Shown one piece after another: positions 53,096-62,992 of a stretch of 64,000 bases of DNA. Made by a program: the position numbers and the translations under genes. The stretch is from Aphanothece cf. minutissima CCALA 015. GTDB lineage: Bacteria; Cyanobacteriota; Cyanobacteriia; PCC-6307; Cyanobiaceae. The stretch lies in the NCBI GenBank assembly GCA_003003925.1, contig PVWP01000004.1, forward strand, positions 1 through 64,000, in the 5' to 3' direction. Position 1 is the first letter of the stretch; each line of letters opens with the position of its first letter. Below the pieces are notes generated by a model, which had not been told where the DNA came from, did not search any database, and saw only the letters and a program-made list of their open reading frames with translations.

Positions 53096-54108
53096 GGCAG
53101 CGGTGCCGTCAGCGCAGCGATAGGGGTGAGGTCACTGTGGCCGATCGCCAGGGCGGTGACAAGCATCCCCAGCACGAGGAACGGCTGGGCGCTGGCCTGG
53201 TACTTCACATCGAAGGCGACGGGATCACGCAGCAGCCAGATGTCCTGGAAGGTGATCTGGGGGATGATCAGCAGCACCAGGAGCACGGCGGCGAAGTGCT
53301 GGCCGATGGCGATCAGCACCGCCACCATCGCCAGCTGAAAAAGGTCGATCATGCCGGCGCTGATCCAGCTGGCCCGCTGGACGCCGAACACCACTGGCAG
53401 CGATTGCAGCCCCAGGGCCCTGTCCCCTTCGACGCTCTTGAAGTCGTTGACGACGGCGATGCCGAGCCCCGCCAGGCTGTAGGCCAGGGTGAGCAGGGCC
53501 GTGGTCCAGGTGAGCTGGCCGAACAGGGCCTGGCCGGCCCACCAGGGCAGGGCGATGTAGCTGGCGCCGAGGGCGTAGTTGCCGAGCCAGCCGTTCTGCT
53601 TGAGCTTCAGCGGTGGCGCCGAATAGATGTAGCTCACGAACGAGCCGCCCAGGGCCAGCAGCAGCAGCACCGGGGTGCTGTGGCCAGCCCAGACATCCAG
53701 ACCCCAGGCCACGGCCAGCCCGGCCAGCAGCAGCACCACGATCTGGAGACGCACCTGGCCCAGGGGAATGGCCCCGGACGGGATCGGCCGGTAGGGCTCG
53801 TTGATCGCGTCGATCTCGCGGTCGTAGTAGTCGTTGATGGTCTGGGTGTAGCCGGCCAGCAGCGGACCGCTCATCAGCATGCAGGCCACGGAGGCCCCCA
53901 CTTCAGGCAGGGTCCAGTGGAAATTCCCGGAGGCTGCCGCGCCGCAGATGACTCCCCAGATGAGGGGAATCCAGGTGACGGGCTTCATCAGCTGCAGCCG
54001 GATCTTCCAGATGTTGGAAGTGCCGGCGGCACCCTTCATCCCGAGCAGCTGACGGGCGCCACCGGAGACGCCTGGGGAGCCGGCGCTGGGTTCGGGGCTC
54101 TGGCTCAT
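53092..54108 (-). CDS. chlG: chlorophyll synthase ChlG
   Basis: A 338-aa UbiA-family prenyltransferase with about nine membrane helices. Prenyl-diphosphate motif [21 protein letters not shown] and second motif [12 protein letters not shown] are present. It adds phytyl or geranylgeranyl to chlorophyllide, the last step of chlorophyll a synthesis, in thylakoid-linked membranes. ATG 54108 is the start; the stop overlaps the PBP start by ATGA. It marks the organism as an oxygenic phototroph. Confidence 0.97.
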   Translation of the reverse strand: MSQSPEPSAGSPGVSGGARQLLGMKGAAGTSNIWKIRLQLMKPVTWIPLIWGVICGAAASGNFHWTLPEVGASVACMLMSGPLLAGYTQTINDYYDREIDAINEPYRPIPSGAIPLGQVRLQIVVLLLAGLAVAWGLDVWAGHSTPVLLLLALGGSFVSYIYSAPPLKLKQNGWLGNYALGASYIALPWWAGQALFGQLTWTTALLTLAYSLAGLGIAVVNDFKSVEGDRALGLQSLPVVFGVQRASWISAGMIDLFQLAMVAVLIAIGQHFAAVLLVLLIIPQITFQDIWLLRDPVAFDVKYQASAQPFLVLGMLVTALAIGHSDLTPIAALTAPLP

Positions 54109-54121
54109 GGGTTGGGCCGTC

Positions 54122-54334
54122 TCAGGCAGGGGTGATCTCGTCGTCGAAGAACCAGGTGGTGGTGCCGCCGCTGAGCTCCACCACCACACCGATCCCGGTG
54201 CCGTCGGTGACACGGAAATCCTTCACCGTGCCGGTGGCATCGGCCTTGAGGGCGGCCACCAGATCGGCCGGAATCCGATCGCGCACGCGGGTGACCCGCA
54301 CCTTCGAACCTATGGTGATGCCAGCCTGGGCCAT
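54122..54334 (-). CDS. DUF2862-family protein
   Basis: A 70-aa protein with an SH3-like beta layout ([15 protein letters not shown] and ending [10 protein letters not shown]), the DUF2862 type common in cyanobacteria and chloroplast lineages next to chlG. Related small proteins have been linked to chlorophyll binding or photosystem biogenesis, but the role here is not established. 13 bases upstream of chlG on the same strand; divergent from hisF. Confidence 0.8.
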   Translation of the reverse strand: MAQAGITIGSKVRVTRVRDRIPADLVAALKADATGTVKDFRVTDGTGIGVVVELSGGTTTWFFDDEITPA

Positions 54335-54377
54335 GTCCGGCGCGATTAGAAAGTCGCGCAACCCTAACAGCGAACCC

Positions 54378-55175
54378 GTGGTAGCCAAGCGGATCATCCC
54401 CTGTCTCGACGTGGCCGACGGCAGGGTGGTGAAGGGGGTGAATTTCGTCGGGCTGCGCGACGCCGGCGACCCGGTGGAACTGGCCTGTCGCTACAGCGCT
54501 TCCGGTGCCGACGAGCTCGTCTTCCTCGACATCGCCGCCAGCCACCAGGGCCGCGCCACCCTCGTCGACATGGTGCGCCGCACCGCCGAGGCGGTGACGA
54601 TCCCCTTCACGGTGGGTGGCGGCATCGTCAGCGTCGAGGGCATCACCGAGCTGCTGCGGGCCGGCGCCGACAAGGTGAGTCTCAATTCCTCGGCGGTCCG
54701 CACCCCCGAGCTGGTGACGGCCGGCGCCGACCGCTTCGGCTGCCAGTGCATCGTGGTGGCCATTGATGCCCGCCGCCGGCCTTGTCCCGACGGGGAAGCC
54801 CCCGGCTGGGATGTGTTCGTGAAGGGGGGGCGGGAGAACACCGGCCTCGATGCGGTGGCCTGGGCCCGTCGGGTGGTGGCGCTCGGGGCCGGGGAGATCC
54901 TGCTCACCTCCATGGACGGCGACGGCACCCAGGCGGGATACGATCTCGCCCTGACCCGGGCGGTGGTCGAGGCGGTGGAGGTGCCGGTGATCGCCTCCGG
55001 AGGTGCCGGCTGCATCGACCACATCGCCGAGGCCCTTGAGGTCGCCGGCGCCTCGGCCGCCCTGCTGGCCTCCCTGCTCCATGACGGGGTGCTCACCGTC
55101 GAGGAGATCAAGACCGACCTGCTGCGCCGCGGCCTGCCGCTGCGGCCCCTGCTGACGAGCCTGGCGGCGGGTTGA
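54378..55175 (+). CDS. hisF: imidazole glycerol phosphate synthase subunit HisF
   Basis: A 265-aa (beta/alpha)8 cyclase. N-terminal [21 protein letters not shown] holds catalytic Asp and Lys, the second catalytic Asp is in [13 protein letters not shown], and the phosphate loop [11 protein letters not shown] lies late. With HisH it makes imidazole glycerol phosphate and AICAR in histidine biosynthesis. Starts at GTG 54378; hisH is elsewhere. Confidence 0.97.
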   Translation: MVAKRIIPCLDVADGRVVKGVNFVGLRDAGDPVELACRYSASGADELVFLDIAASHQGRATLVDMVRRTAEAVTIPFTVGGGIVSVEGITELLRAGADKVSLNSSAVRTPELVTAGADRFGCQCIVVAIDARRRPCPDGEAPGWDVFVKGGRENTGLDAVAWARRVVALGAGEILLTSMDGDGTQAGYDLALTRAVVEAVEVPVIASGGAGCIDHIAEALEVAGASAALLASLLHDGVLTVEEIKTDLLRRGLPLRPLLTSLAAG

Positions 55176-55237
55176 GCAGCCCGGGGCCGCGGCGATCGCA
55201 CCGCTTGCTTCACTCGCCGTAACATTGGGAAACGTTC

Positions 55238-55579
55238 GTGGTTCGTGGTGCATCGGTGAACGCCTTCCTGCTGCTGCCGACGCCCCTGGTCACCGTGATC
55301 GCGCTCGTGGTGGTGGTGGTGGTGATCGCGCTGGTGGCCTGGGCCCTCCAGCTGATGCAGGCCGCCACCGACCGCCGCGAGTTCTCCCTGATGCTCGCCG
55401 GCTGCATGGTCTGCTCGGCGGCGGTGGGCCTGGCCACCGTGATGGTGCTCACCTTCACCAGCCCGGTGCGGCTGGAGGCCCGTGGTCTGGCGGCCCCCGA
55501 GCCGGAGATCTCCGGCGTCAGCCTGGATGCGATCGTGCTGCCCTGGGACGACTCCCTGACCCTGCAGGGCGAGGGCTGA
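55238..55579 (+). CDS. small membrane protein
   Basis: A 113-aa protein with two hydrophobic segments (about residues 15-37 and 52-73) and an acidic soluble tail ([11 protein letters not shown]). GTG starts at 55238 or 55256. No family is recognised. It lies between hisF and menG on the same strand and may be co-transcribed. Confidence 0.65.
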   Translation: MVRGASVNAFLLLPTPLVTVIALVVVVVVIALVAWALQLMQAATDRREFSLMLAGCMVCSAAVGLATVMVLTFTSPVRLEARGLAAPEPEISGVSLDAIVLPWDDSLTLQGEG

Positions 55580-55613
55580 GGCCCGATTCCGCCGTCCCCC
55601 GTTCCGCTCCGTT

Positions 55614-56315
55614 TTGGCCACCGTTGATCCCCGGCAGATCAGCGATCTGTTCGACACCATCGCGCCCCGTTACGACCAGCTGAACGATCTGCTCAGCCTG
55701 GGGCTGCACCGGCTCTGGAAGCGACAAGCCCTGCTCTGGCTGCGCCCCCGCCCTGGCCAGCGCCTGCTCGACCTCTGCTGCGGCACCGGCGACCTGGCCC
55801 TGCTGCTGGCCTCCCGGGTCAGGCCCGGCGGGCAGGTGCTGGGCCTGGATGCGGCGGCCGCCCCGCTGGCCATCGCCGAGCACCGGGCGGCGCTCCAGCC
55901 CTGGCTGCCCCTGGAGTGGCGGCAAGGCGATGCCCTGGCCACCGGCCTGGCCGATGGCTGGGCGGACGGGGCGGTGATGGCCTACGGCCTGCGCAACCTG
56001 GCCGATCCCGCCGCGGGCCTGGTGGAGCTGCGGCGCCTGCTGCGGCCCGGCGGGCGGGCGGCGGTGCTGGATTTCAACCGGCCCGACCCCGCTTCAGCCC
56101 AGGCGGCTTTCCAGCGCTTCTACCTGCGCCGCCTGGTGGTGCCCGCCGCCCGCGCCGTGGGCCTGCCAGAGCAGTACGCCTGGCTGGAGGAGAGCCTGGC
56201 CCGCTTCCCCACCGGAGCGGCCCAGGAGGAACTGGCCCATGCCGCCGGCTTCGCCGGGGCCCGCCACCGTCCCCTGGCCGGCGGCCTGATGGGGTTGCTG
56301 GAGCTGCAGGCCTGA
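55614..56315 (+). CDS. menG: phylloquinone/ubiquinone-type C-methyltransferase (MenG/UbiE)
   Basis: A 233-aa class I SAM methyltransferase. It has [33 protein letters not shown] (motif I) and [14 protein letters not shown], diagnostic for UbiE/MenG. In cyanobacteria it methylates demethylphylloquinone in photosystem I cofactor synthesis. Start is TTG 55614, which begins [10 protein letters not shown]. Confidence 0.94.
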   Translation: MATVDPRQISDLFDTIAPRYDQLNDLLSLGLHRLWKRQALLWLRPRPGQRLLDLCCGTGDLALLLASRVRPGGQVLGLDAAAAPLAIAEHRAALQPWLPLEWRQGDALATGLADGWADGAVMAYGLRNLADPAAGLVELRRLLRPGGRAAVLDFNRPDPASAQAAFQRFYLRRLVVPAARAVGLPEQYAWLEESLARFPTGAAQEELAHAAGFAGARHRPLAGGLMGLLELQA

Positions 56316-56415
56316 GGGCCCCGGCGGCGGCCTGGCCGCCCTGATCGCTGATCACCGATCTGGCAGCATCAAGCCGTCTTCCCTGCCGTCCTGGCCCGTA
56401 CCCGACCGGCGCACC

Positions 56416-57294
56416 ATGCTCTTCCAGGACATCATCGCCAGCCTCAACCGGTTCTGGGCCGACCAGGGTTGCCTGATCCTCCAGCCCTACGACACGGAAA
56501 AGGGCGCCGGCACCATGAGCCCCCACACCGTGCTGCGGGCGATCGGCCCGGAGCCCTGGGCGGTGGCCTACCCCGAGCCCTGCCGGCGCCCCACCGACGG
56601 CCGCTACGGCGACAACCCCAACCGGGCCCAGCACTACTTCCAGTACCAGGTGCTGATCAAGCCCTCGCCGGACGCCATCCAGGAGACCTACCTGGCCTCC
56701 CTCGAAACCCTGGGCATCCACGCCGCCGACCACGACATCCGCTTCGTGGAGGACAACTGGGAGTCCCCGACCCTCGGGGCCTGGGGCGTGGGCTGGGAGG
56801 TGTGGCTCGACGGCATGGAGGTGACCCAGTTCACCTATTTCCAGCAGTGCGGCGGCCTCGACTGCCGGCCGGTGTCGATCGAGATCACCTACGGCCTGGA
56901 GCGGCTGGCGATGTACCTCCAGGATGTGGAGAGCATCTGGGACCTGCGCTGGAACGGCGAGCGCAGCTACGGCGACATCTGGCTGCCGTTCGAGAAGGGG
57001 CAGTGCACCTACAACTTCGAGGCCTCCAACCCCGAACGCCTGCTGCAGCTGTTTGCCCTGCATGAGGCCGAGGCCGCCGATCTGGTGGCGGCCGGGCTGC
57101 CGGCCCCGGCCCTCGACCACGTGCTCAAGTGCAGCCACACCTTCAACCTGCTGGAGGCCCGCGGCGTGATCTCGGTGACCGAGCGCACCGCCACCATCGG
57201 CCGCATCCGCCACCTGGCGCGGCAGGTGGCCGAAGCCTGGCTGGAGGAGCGCCGCGCCCTGGGCTTTCCCCTGCTGGACGCCCCGCCGGCGTGA
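56416..57294 (+). CDS. glyQ: glycyl-tRNA synthetase alpha subunit
   Basis: A 292-aa class II core subunit ([20 protein letters not shown] start, [29 protein letters not shown], and [14 protein letters not shown] motifs). With GlyS it charges tRNA-Gly in the bacterial tetramer; glyS is not in this window. The stop overlaps the next small gene (GTGA). Confidence 0.97.
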   Translation: MLFQDIIASLNRFWADQGCLILQPYDTEKGAGTMSPHTVLRAIGPEPWAVAYPEPCRRPTDGRYGDNPNRAQHYFQYQVLIKPSPDAIQETYLASLETLGIHAADHDIRFVEDNWESPTLGAWGVGWEVWLDGMEVTQFTYFQQCGGLDCRPVSIEITYGLERLAMYLQDVESIWDLRWNGERSYGDIWLPFEKGQCTYNFEASNPERLLQLFALHEAEAADLVAAGLPAPALDHVLKCSHTFNLLEARGVISVTERTATIGRIRHLARQVAEAWLEERRALGFPLLDAPPA

Positions 57295-57473
57295 AGCGCA
57301 CCCTGCTGGTGGCGGTGCTGGTGCTGGGCGCCTTCCAGGCCGGCCGCCTCACCGAGCGGGCCATCTGGCCCTGCCGGCTGCGGCCCCTGGCGGCCCTGGT
57401 CGCTCCGCTGGTGGGTCAGGAGCTGCCCAGCCCCCAGCTCTGTGAGCTGATGCTCAAGCTGCCGAGTTTCTGA
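57291..57473 (+). CDS. small conserved protein with one membrane segment
   Basis: A 60-aa protein with one N-terminal hydrophobic segment (about residues 4-18) and a Cys-containing soluble part ([19 protein letters not shown]). GTG 57291 overlaps the glyQ stop (GTGA), so coupled expression is likely. Function unknown. Confidence 0.65.
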   Translation: MKRTLLVAVLVLGAFQAGRLTERAIWPCRLRPLAALVAPLVGQELPSPQLCELMLKLPSF

Positions 57474-57491
57474 AGGGCCGGGCTCCTCTGA

Positions 57492-58517
57492 TCAGGGTGT
57501 CGGCGGCGTGGCCTGGCTGGCCGGCGCGGCGGCCACCGCCCGGCCCTTGGGGGCGCCGCCGAAGAAGACCTTCACGCCCACCTCAATGCCGTTCTGGTAG
57601 GTGGCGAAGGCGTTGGCAGGGTCGCCGCCGTTGTCCCAGGTCAGGCCCATCAGGCGCCAGGACAGGTTCAGGTCGGTGTTGTCACCGATGGCGTAGCCCA
57701 GGCCCACCTGGGCGTTGCCGCTGAGGTCCTGCTGGCCGGCCAGGCCGAAGCCGCCGATGTCGCCGCGGGCGAAGGCCCGCAGCCGCGGCGACAGGAACAC
57801 CGTGGCCTGGGTGCCCACCAGCGGCTGCACCCAGGTGCGCCGGAAGTCGCGGGTGGGCTCCAGCAGGGTTCGTCCGAAGGGCCCCTCGACGCCGGCCGCC
57901 AGACTCAGCTGGCCGGAGATCAGCCGCACCCCCGCATAGGGAATCACCCTCACAGCGCCTGGCCGGCCGAGGGCCGATTCCTGCTCGCCGAACCGGTAGC
58001 GCAGGGCGAGATCGTAGATGCCCAGCTGCTGCCCCACGCTGGCGCTCGCGCCCAGGAACTGACGGCTGGGCAGGTCCAGACGTCCCGTCTGGTCGGCCAG
58101 GCTCACATACCAGAGATCGGCCTGGAGCCCCAGCCGGCCCTTCTCGATGCTGCCGCGGGCGGAGGCGTTGAAGCGCAGGGCATCCAGGATCTGCCCCAGC
58201 CCCAGGTCGACGTCGGCCTGCCGTCCGCGGATCGTGGTGAAACCGGTGGTGCGCAGCGGTGCGAAGCCGTAGAGCTCGAGGGTGCCGCTCCAGGCGGGGT
58301 CGGGCACCGTCTCCGCCGGGGCTGTTTCTGGTGCGGCCGCCAACTCCGGCGTCACCGCAGGGGCCGGTGGCGGCAGGCGCAGCTCCTGGCCGATCCAGGG
58401 GACCTCCGGCGCCCGGCCCCGGGTCGGGTCGGCCAGGCTGGCCGAGGGCCCCAGGGCCGGCAGCACCAGGGCCAGGCCGGCCAGGACGTGCAGCGGGCGG
58501 GGCGTGCGCGCGTTCAT
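57492..58517 (-). CDS. outer-membrane beta-barrel protein
   Basis: A 341-aa protein with a signal peptide (to about SLADP, residue 29), a Pro-rich linker, and then alternating strands (LELYGFAPL, LGLQADLWYVSLAD, VIPYAGVRLISGQLSLAAGV) ending near VKVFFGG with a trailing Ala/Pro-rich tail, a small outer-membrane barrel. It follows the AraC regulator gene on the same strand, 26 bases away. It may admit a nutrient, but which is unknown. Confidence 0.75.
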   Translation of the reverse strand: MNARTPRPLHVLAGLALVLPALGPSASLADPTRGRAPEVPWIGQELRLPPPAPAVTPELAAAPETAPAETVPDPAWSGTLELYGFAPLRTTGFTTIRGRQADVDLGLGQILDALRFNASARGSIEKGRLGLQADLWYVSLADQTGRLDLPSRQFLGASASVGQQLGIYDLALRYRFGEQESALGRPGAVRVIPYAGVRLISGQLSLAAGVEGPFGRTLLEPTRDFRRTWVQPLVGTQATVFLSPRLRAFARGDIGGFGLAGQQDLSGNAQVGLGYAIGDNTDLNLSWRLMGLTWDNGGDPANAFATYQNGIEVGVKVFFGGAPKGRAVAAAPASQATPPTP

Positions 58518-58543
58518 GGGGTGGGGAGGGTTGGTCAGGACGC

Positions 58544-59581
58544 TCAGGTCCGGTGGCTGGTGCGGGGATGTTCGCCGAACAGGCTGCGGTAATCGCGGGC
58601 GAAGTGCCCCGCGTTCATGAATCCCCACGCAGCGGCCAGCTCGGCGATCGTGGTGGCCTGGGGATCGGCCGCCAGCAGGGCCTGCCGCACGCCGTGCAGG
58701 CGACGGACCTTGAGGTAGGCCATCGGACCCATCCCCAGGTGCTCCCGGAACCCCTGCAGCAGGCTGCGCCGACCGGCCGCCACCTGGCGGCAGAGCCCAT
58801 CAAGGCTGATCGGTTCCTGGGGATGCTCCCTCATCCAGGCCTGGGCAGCCTTCACCAGCTCGATCCGGGCCGGCGGCCGGGCCAGCCGCTCGCCATGGCC
58901 GGTGCGGTGCACCAGGGCCTCCACCAGCAGGGGCACCAGATCCCCGCCCAGCCGCCGGCGGATCGCCGGATCCGCCAGCAGGCCCGGCGACCGCTCGGCC
59001 AGGCGGAAGATCCGGCGCAGGCAGGCCCTCACCCCCTGGAAGCGCAGCGGATCGATCGCCTCCCAGTTGACACCCTCCAGTGGCTCCTCCAGCCCGGGCC
59101 CGCCCAGCTCCCGGGCCCACTGCAGGAACCGGTCCCGCTCCAGGCTGAGCACCGCCAGGGTGCAGCGCTCGGGGGTGGTGAGGTGGATCTCACCGCCTGC
59201 GGCCAGGCCGAAGAACGCCGTGGCCGGCAGCTCCAGGCCGTGGGAGCGGATCACGGGGCGGCCCGGGCTCTCCTCCAGGTCGAGGGCGATCAGCTGGCGG
59301 CCGGCGGGTTTGGCCCCACCCCCGTGCAGGGGGCGATCGAAGTGCAGCCGCAGGACCTGGAGCGCACCCAGGTCGATCGCCAGGAGCTCACTGCTCAGCA
59401 GACCTCCGGCGAGCTGGGTGAGCTGCACGGGCAGCAGGGGGTTGAGCACCCTCTCCAAGCGGGCGATGTCCTGGATGGAACGGCAGAAGGGAGCAGTGGA
59501 ACCGCACTTTCTGAGTGTTCGGATCGTTCGGCTCTGTGCATCCTTTGGGGGCGTGTCCTCCGGATCCGTGGCGACCGTCAC
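58544..59581 (-). CDS. AraC-family transcriptional regulator
   Basis: A 345-aa regulator with an N-terminal effector-binding part and a C-terminal AraC double helix-turn-helix (LDGLCRQVAAGRRSLLQGFREHLGMGP and TIAELAAAWGFMNAGHFARDYRSLFGEHP). GTG 59581 starts it, 63 bases from the divergent sulfatase gene. It probably controls the sulfatase operon and/or the barrel gene. Confidence 0.92.
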   Translation of the reverse strand: MTVATDPEDTPPKDAQSRTIRTLRKCGSTAPFCRSIQDIARLERVLNPLLPVQLTQLAGGLLSSELLAIDLGALQVLRLHFDRPLHGGGAKPAGRQLIALDLEESPGRPVIRSHGLELPATAFFGLAAGGEIHLTTPERCTLAVLSLERDRFLQWARELGGPGLEEPLEGVNWEAIDPLRFQGVRACLRRIFRLAERSPGLLADPAIRRRLGGDLVPLLVEALVHRTGHGERLARPPARIELVKAAQAWMREHPQEPISLDGLCRQVAAGRRSLLQGFREHLGMGPMAYLKVRRLHGVRQALLAADPQATTIAELAAAWGFMNAGHFARDYRSLFGEHPRTSHRT

Positions 59582-59644
59582 GTGACAAGGGGTCCCAGAA
59601 CCCTCTTCCTACCCCACTCCCTCACCCGCCGGGTGTTCCCCGCC

Positions 59645-61150
59645 ATGCCCAACGGCCAGCCCAACATCCTCATCCTCTGGGGCGATGACATCGGCCAGAG
59701 CAACCTCAGCTGCTACAGCGACGGTCTGATGGGGTACCAGACCCCCAACATCGACCGGGTCGCCAGCGAGGGCGGCCGCTTCATCCATTACTACGCCGAG
59801 CAGAGCTGCACCGCCGGCCGGGCGGCCTTCATTTCCGGCCAGAGCGTGTTCCGCACCGGCCTCAGCAAGGTGGGGCTGCCGGGCGCCGAGCTCGGTTACC
59901 GCGCCGAGGATCCCACCATTGCCGAGCTGCTGCAGCCGCTGGGCTACCGCACCGGCCAGTTCGGCAAGAACCACTTCGGCGACCGCGACGAGCATCTGCC
60001 GACCATGCACGGTTTCGATGAGTTCTTCGGCAACCTGTACCACCTCAACGCCGAGGAGGAGCCGGAGCTGCCCGACTATCCCAAGCCGGAAGACTTTCCC
60101 GATTTCCAGAAGAACTTCGGCCCCCGCGGTGTGCTGCACACCTGGGCCAACGGTGATGGCACCCAGCGCATCGAGAACACCGGCCCGCTCACCAAGAAGC
60201 GGATGCAGAACTGCGATGAGGAGTTCCTCGCCGAGGCCAAGCGCTTCATCCGTGACGCCGTCGCTTCCGGAGAGCCCTTCTTCGTGTGGTTCAACACCAC
60301 CCACATGCACTTCCGCACCCATGCCCGTCCCCAGGACATCGGCCAGGCGGGGCGCTGGCAGTCGGAGTACCACGACGTGATGATTTATCACGACAACTGC
60401 ATCGGCGAAATGCTCGACCTGCTCGATGAGCTGGGCATCGCCGATGACACGATCGTGATGTACAGCACCGACAACGGGCCCCACATGAACAGCTGGCCCG
60501 ATGCCGGCATGACCCCGTTCCGAAACGAGAAGAACTCCAACTGGGAAGGGGCCTACCGGGTGCCGGCCCTGGTGCGCTGGCCCGGCAAGATCGCCCCCGG
60601 CACCCTCTATACGGGCATCGTCAGCCATCTCGACTGGCTGCCCACCCTGCTGGCCGCCGCTGGGGAGCCACAGATCAAGGAGAAGCTGCTGGAGGGCCAC
60701 ACGGTGGGCTCCAAGACCTTCCGGATCCACCTGGATGGCTACAACATGCTCGACTACTGGACCGGCCAGAGCGACAGGAGCCCCCGGGTGGAATTCTTCT
60801 ATTTCTCCGACGACGGCGACCTCACCGGCCTGCGCTACGACAACTGGAAGTTCGTGTTCATGGAGCAGCGCGCCACCGGCACGCTGCAGGTCTGGGCCGA
60901 GCCCTTCACGCCGCTGCGGGTGCCCAAGATCTTCAACCTGCTCACCGATCCCTACGAGCGGGCCGACATCACCTCCAACACCTACTGGGACTGGATGCTC
61001 GACCATGCCTTCGCCCTGGTGCCCGCCCAGGTGATCGCGGGTCGGTTCCTGGCCACGTTCCAGGACTTTCCGCCCCGCCAGAAGGCGGCCAGCTTCTCCC
61101 TGGAGGATGTGATCGAGAAGATGACCGCCGCCGCCAGCGGCGGCCACTGA
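59645..61150 (+). CDS. arylsulfatase-family sulfatase
   Basis: A 501-aa enzyme of the alkaline-phosphatase superfamily. Metal Asp pair is GDDIGQSNL (about 13-21), the modification site is SCTAGRAAF, where Cys becomes formylglycine (consensus C-x-A-x-R), and a later STDNGPH holds the second metal ligands. It hydrolyses sulfate esters. It has no signal peptide, so the substrate must be intracellular or imported. The next gene encodes its formylglycine-generating enzyme. Start ATG 59645; the long upstream frame is spurious. Confidence 0.93.
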   Translation: MPNGQPNILILWGDDIGQSNLSCYSDGLMGYQTPNIDRVASEGGRFIHYYAEQSCTAGRAAFISGQSVFRTGLSKVGLPGAELGYRAEDPTIAELLQPLGYRTGQFGKNHFGDRDEHLPTMHGFDEFFGNLYHLNAEEEPELPDYPKPEDFPDFQKNFGPRGVLHTWANGDGTQRIENTGPLTKKRMQNCDEEFLAEAKRFIRDAVASGEPFFVWFNTTHMHFRTHARPQDIGQAGRWQSEYHDVMIYHDNCIGEMLDLLDELGIADDTIVMYSTDNGPHMNSWPDAGMTPFRNEKNSNWEGAYRVPALVRWPGKIAPGTLYTGIVSHLDWLPTLLAAAGEPQIKEKLLEGHTVGSKTFRIHLDGYNMLDYWTGQSDRSPRVEFFYFSDDGDLTGLRYDNWKFVFMEQRATGTLQVWAEPFTPLRVPKIFNLLTDPYERADITSNTYWDWMLDHAFALVPAQVIAGRFLATFQDFPPRQKAASFSLEDVIEKMTAAASGGH

Positions 61151-61175
61151 GGGGCTCGCCGCCGCCGCCCCCGCC

Positions 61176-62174
61176 ATGACCCCGGAGCGCCCCCCCTCCC
61201 CGACGCGATCCGCCCCGGCCCCCCGGCCGGGGCGCCCGCCGGCGCGGGACATGGTCTGGATTCCCCCGGGCAGCTTCGCGATGGGCTCCGACCACCACTA
61301 CCCGGAGGAGGCCCCGGCCCATCGGGTGACGCTGGGGGGCTTCTGGATCGACCGCACCCCGGTCACCAACGCCCAGTTCCAGAAGTTCGTGAAGGCCACA
61401 GGGCACATCACCCTGGCGGAACGGTCGGCCGATCCGGCCGACTATCCGGGAGCCCTGCCGGAACGGCTGGCGCCGGCTTCGATCGTGTTCGTGCCGCCGC
61501 CCGGGCCCATCGGCACCGGTGATCCCTATCGCTGGTGGCAGTACCGGCCGGGGGCCTGCTGGCGCCATCCCGAGGGCCCCGGCAGTTCCATACGGACCCG
61601 GGAACACCACCCCGTGGTGCACGTGGCCCATGGGGACGCGGCGGCCTACGCCGCCTGGGCCGGCAAGCAGCTGCCCAGCGAGGCCGACTGGGAACGGGCC
61701 GCCCGTGGCGGCCGGGAGGGGGGGGAGTTCGCCTGGGGAGATGAGCTCCACCCCGGCGGCCGGCCCATGGCCAACACCTTCCAGGGGGATTTCCCGCACC
61801 ACAACAGCCTCCTCGACGGCTGGGAGCGCACCTCGCCGGTGGGGGCCTTCCCGCCGAACGGCTACGGCCTGTTCGACATGATCGGCAACGTCTGGGAGTG
61901 GACCGACGACTGGTACGGCGGCCATGCGGCCGCCGTGCTGGCGCACAAGGGGGCCGGCGGCTGCTGCACTATCGACAGCCCCCGCGGGGCGGAGCGGGAG
62001 GCCAGCATCGATCCGGGCTCCCAGCACGGTCACCAGCCGCGCAAGGTGGTGAAGGGTGGCTCCTTTCTGTGCGCCCCCAGCTACTGCCGCCGCTACCGGC
62101 CCGCGGCGCGCATGGCCCAGGGCGTCGACACCTCCACCTGCCACATGGGCTTCCGCTGCGTCGTGAGGAGCTGA
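61176..62174 (+). CDS. formylglycine-generating enzyme (SUMF1 family)
   Basis: A 332-aa oxidase with a VWIPPGSFAMGS start of the FGE-sulfatase domain, IDRTPVTNAQF, NVWEWTDDWYGG, and the copper-binding cysteine pair CAPSYCRRYRPAARM, the active-site pattern of aerobic FGE. It turns the sulfatase active-site Cys into formylglycine. 25 bases after the sulfatase. No signal peptide, which fits the cytoplasmic sulfatase. Confidence 0.94.
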   Translation: MTPERPPSPTRSAPAPRPGRPPARDMVWIPPGSFAMGSDHHYPEEAPAHRVTLGGFWIDRTPVTNAQFQKFVKATGHITLAERSADPADYPGALPERLAPASIVFVPPPGPIGTGDPYRWWQYRPGACWRHPEGPGSSIRTREHHPVVHVAHGDAAAYAAWAGKQLPSEADWERAARGGREGGEFAWGDELHPGGRPMANTFQGDFPHHNSLLDGWERTSPVGAFPPNGYGLFDMIGNVWEWTDDWYGGHAAAVLAHKGAGGCCTIDSPRGAEREASIDPGSQHGHQPRKVVKGGSFLCAPSYCRRYRPAARMAQGVDTSTCHMGFRCVVRS

Positions 62175-62177
62175 TCC

Positions 62178-62600
62178 ATGCCGGCCCTTCCCCTGGTGGA
62201 GTGGCTCGATCGGTTCGCCGTCGGCCTGCGCTTCGTGCTCGAGGGCGTCTCGCTGGTGTGCGTGGCGCTGGGCTTCGCGGTCACCCTGCTCCAGGCCGTG
62301 CGCCAGAGGCTGGGCCCCGGCCGCCACCGCCGCGAACCCATCAGCCGGCGCTTCAACGGCCTCCGCCTCACTTTCGGCAGCTGGCTGTCGATGGCCCTGG
62401 AGTTCCAGCTGGCCGCCGACATCGTCGCCACCACCACCGCCCCCTCCAACCAGAACCTGATCCAGCTGGGTGTCATCGCCGTGATCCGCACCTTCCTCAA
62501 CGTCTTCCTGGGCCGGGAAGTGGAGCTGGAGATGAAGCTCGAGGAGGCCCAGCGCCAGCAGCGTGAGCTGCGTTCCACCACCGAATCCCTTTCGCCCTAG
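62178..62600 (+). CDS. DUF1622-family membrane protein
   Basis: A 140-aa protein with hydrophobic segments (about residues 20-40, 64-82 and 90-105) and the RFGSW/FxLAADI pattern of DUF1622 (here LTFGSWLSMALEFQLAADI). Function unknown. 3 bases after FGE; 0 bases before the DUF202 gene. Confidence 0.88.
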   Translation: MPALPLVEWLDRFAVGLRFVLEGVSLVCVALGFAVTLLQAVRQRLGPGRHRREPISRRFNGLRLTFGSWLSMALEFQLAADIVATTTAPSNQNLIQLGVIAVIRTFLNVFLGREVELEMKLEEAQRQQRELRSTTESLSP

Positions 62601-62987
62601 ATGGCCAACCTCAACAACGAACTGGCCAAGGAGCGCAACCGGGCGGCCGCTGAGCGCACGTTGATGGCCTGGATCCGCACCTGTCTCTCACTGATCAGCT
62701 TCGGCTTCGGGCTCGACAAGATCATCGGCGCCATCAACAGCAGCCGCTTTGATCGCAGTGCCCATGCCGGCCTGAGCGTGCGCCTGGTGTCCATCGGTTT
62801 CGTGCTCGTCGGCATCCTGGCGATGGCCGCGGCGACCCGCCAGCACCTGCGCACGCTCAAGCTGATCCGGCGCGACGACTTTCTCTATGCCGATCAGCGT
62901 TCGATCAGCACCATCACGGCGATGGCCCTCACCCTCATCGGTGTCTTCGCCTTTGTGCTGCTGGTGATGGGTTCCCCTCTCGGTTGA
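62601..62987 (+). CDS. DUF202/YidH-family membrane protein
   Basis: A 128-aa protein with NELAKERNRAAAERTLMAWIRT and three hydrophobic helices, the DUF202 domain. It begins immediately after the DUF1622 stop, so the two are translated together. Role unknown. Confidence 0.9.
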   Translation: MANLNNELAKERNRAAAERTLMAWIRTCLSLISFGFGLDKIIGAINSSRFDRSAHAGLSVRLVSIGFVLVGILAMAAATRQHLRTLKLIRRDDFLYADQRSISTITAMALTLIGVFAFVLLVMGSPLG

Positions 62988-62992
62988 TTCCC

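Noticed and set aside
50426..53338. 970-codon plus-strand frame opposite rsmB and the PBP
   Set aside because: Covers two genes with intact catalytic motifs; composition is shadow-like.
58259..59644. N-terminal extension of the sulfatase by 462 codons
   Set aside because: This part is antisense to the OMP and AraC genes and is rich in Arg/Pro/Gly. The sulfatase starts MPNGQPNIL at 59645.
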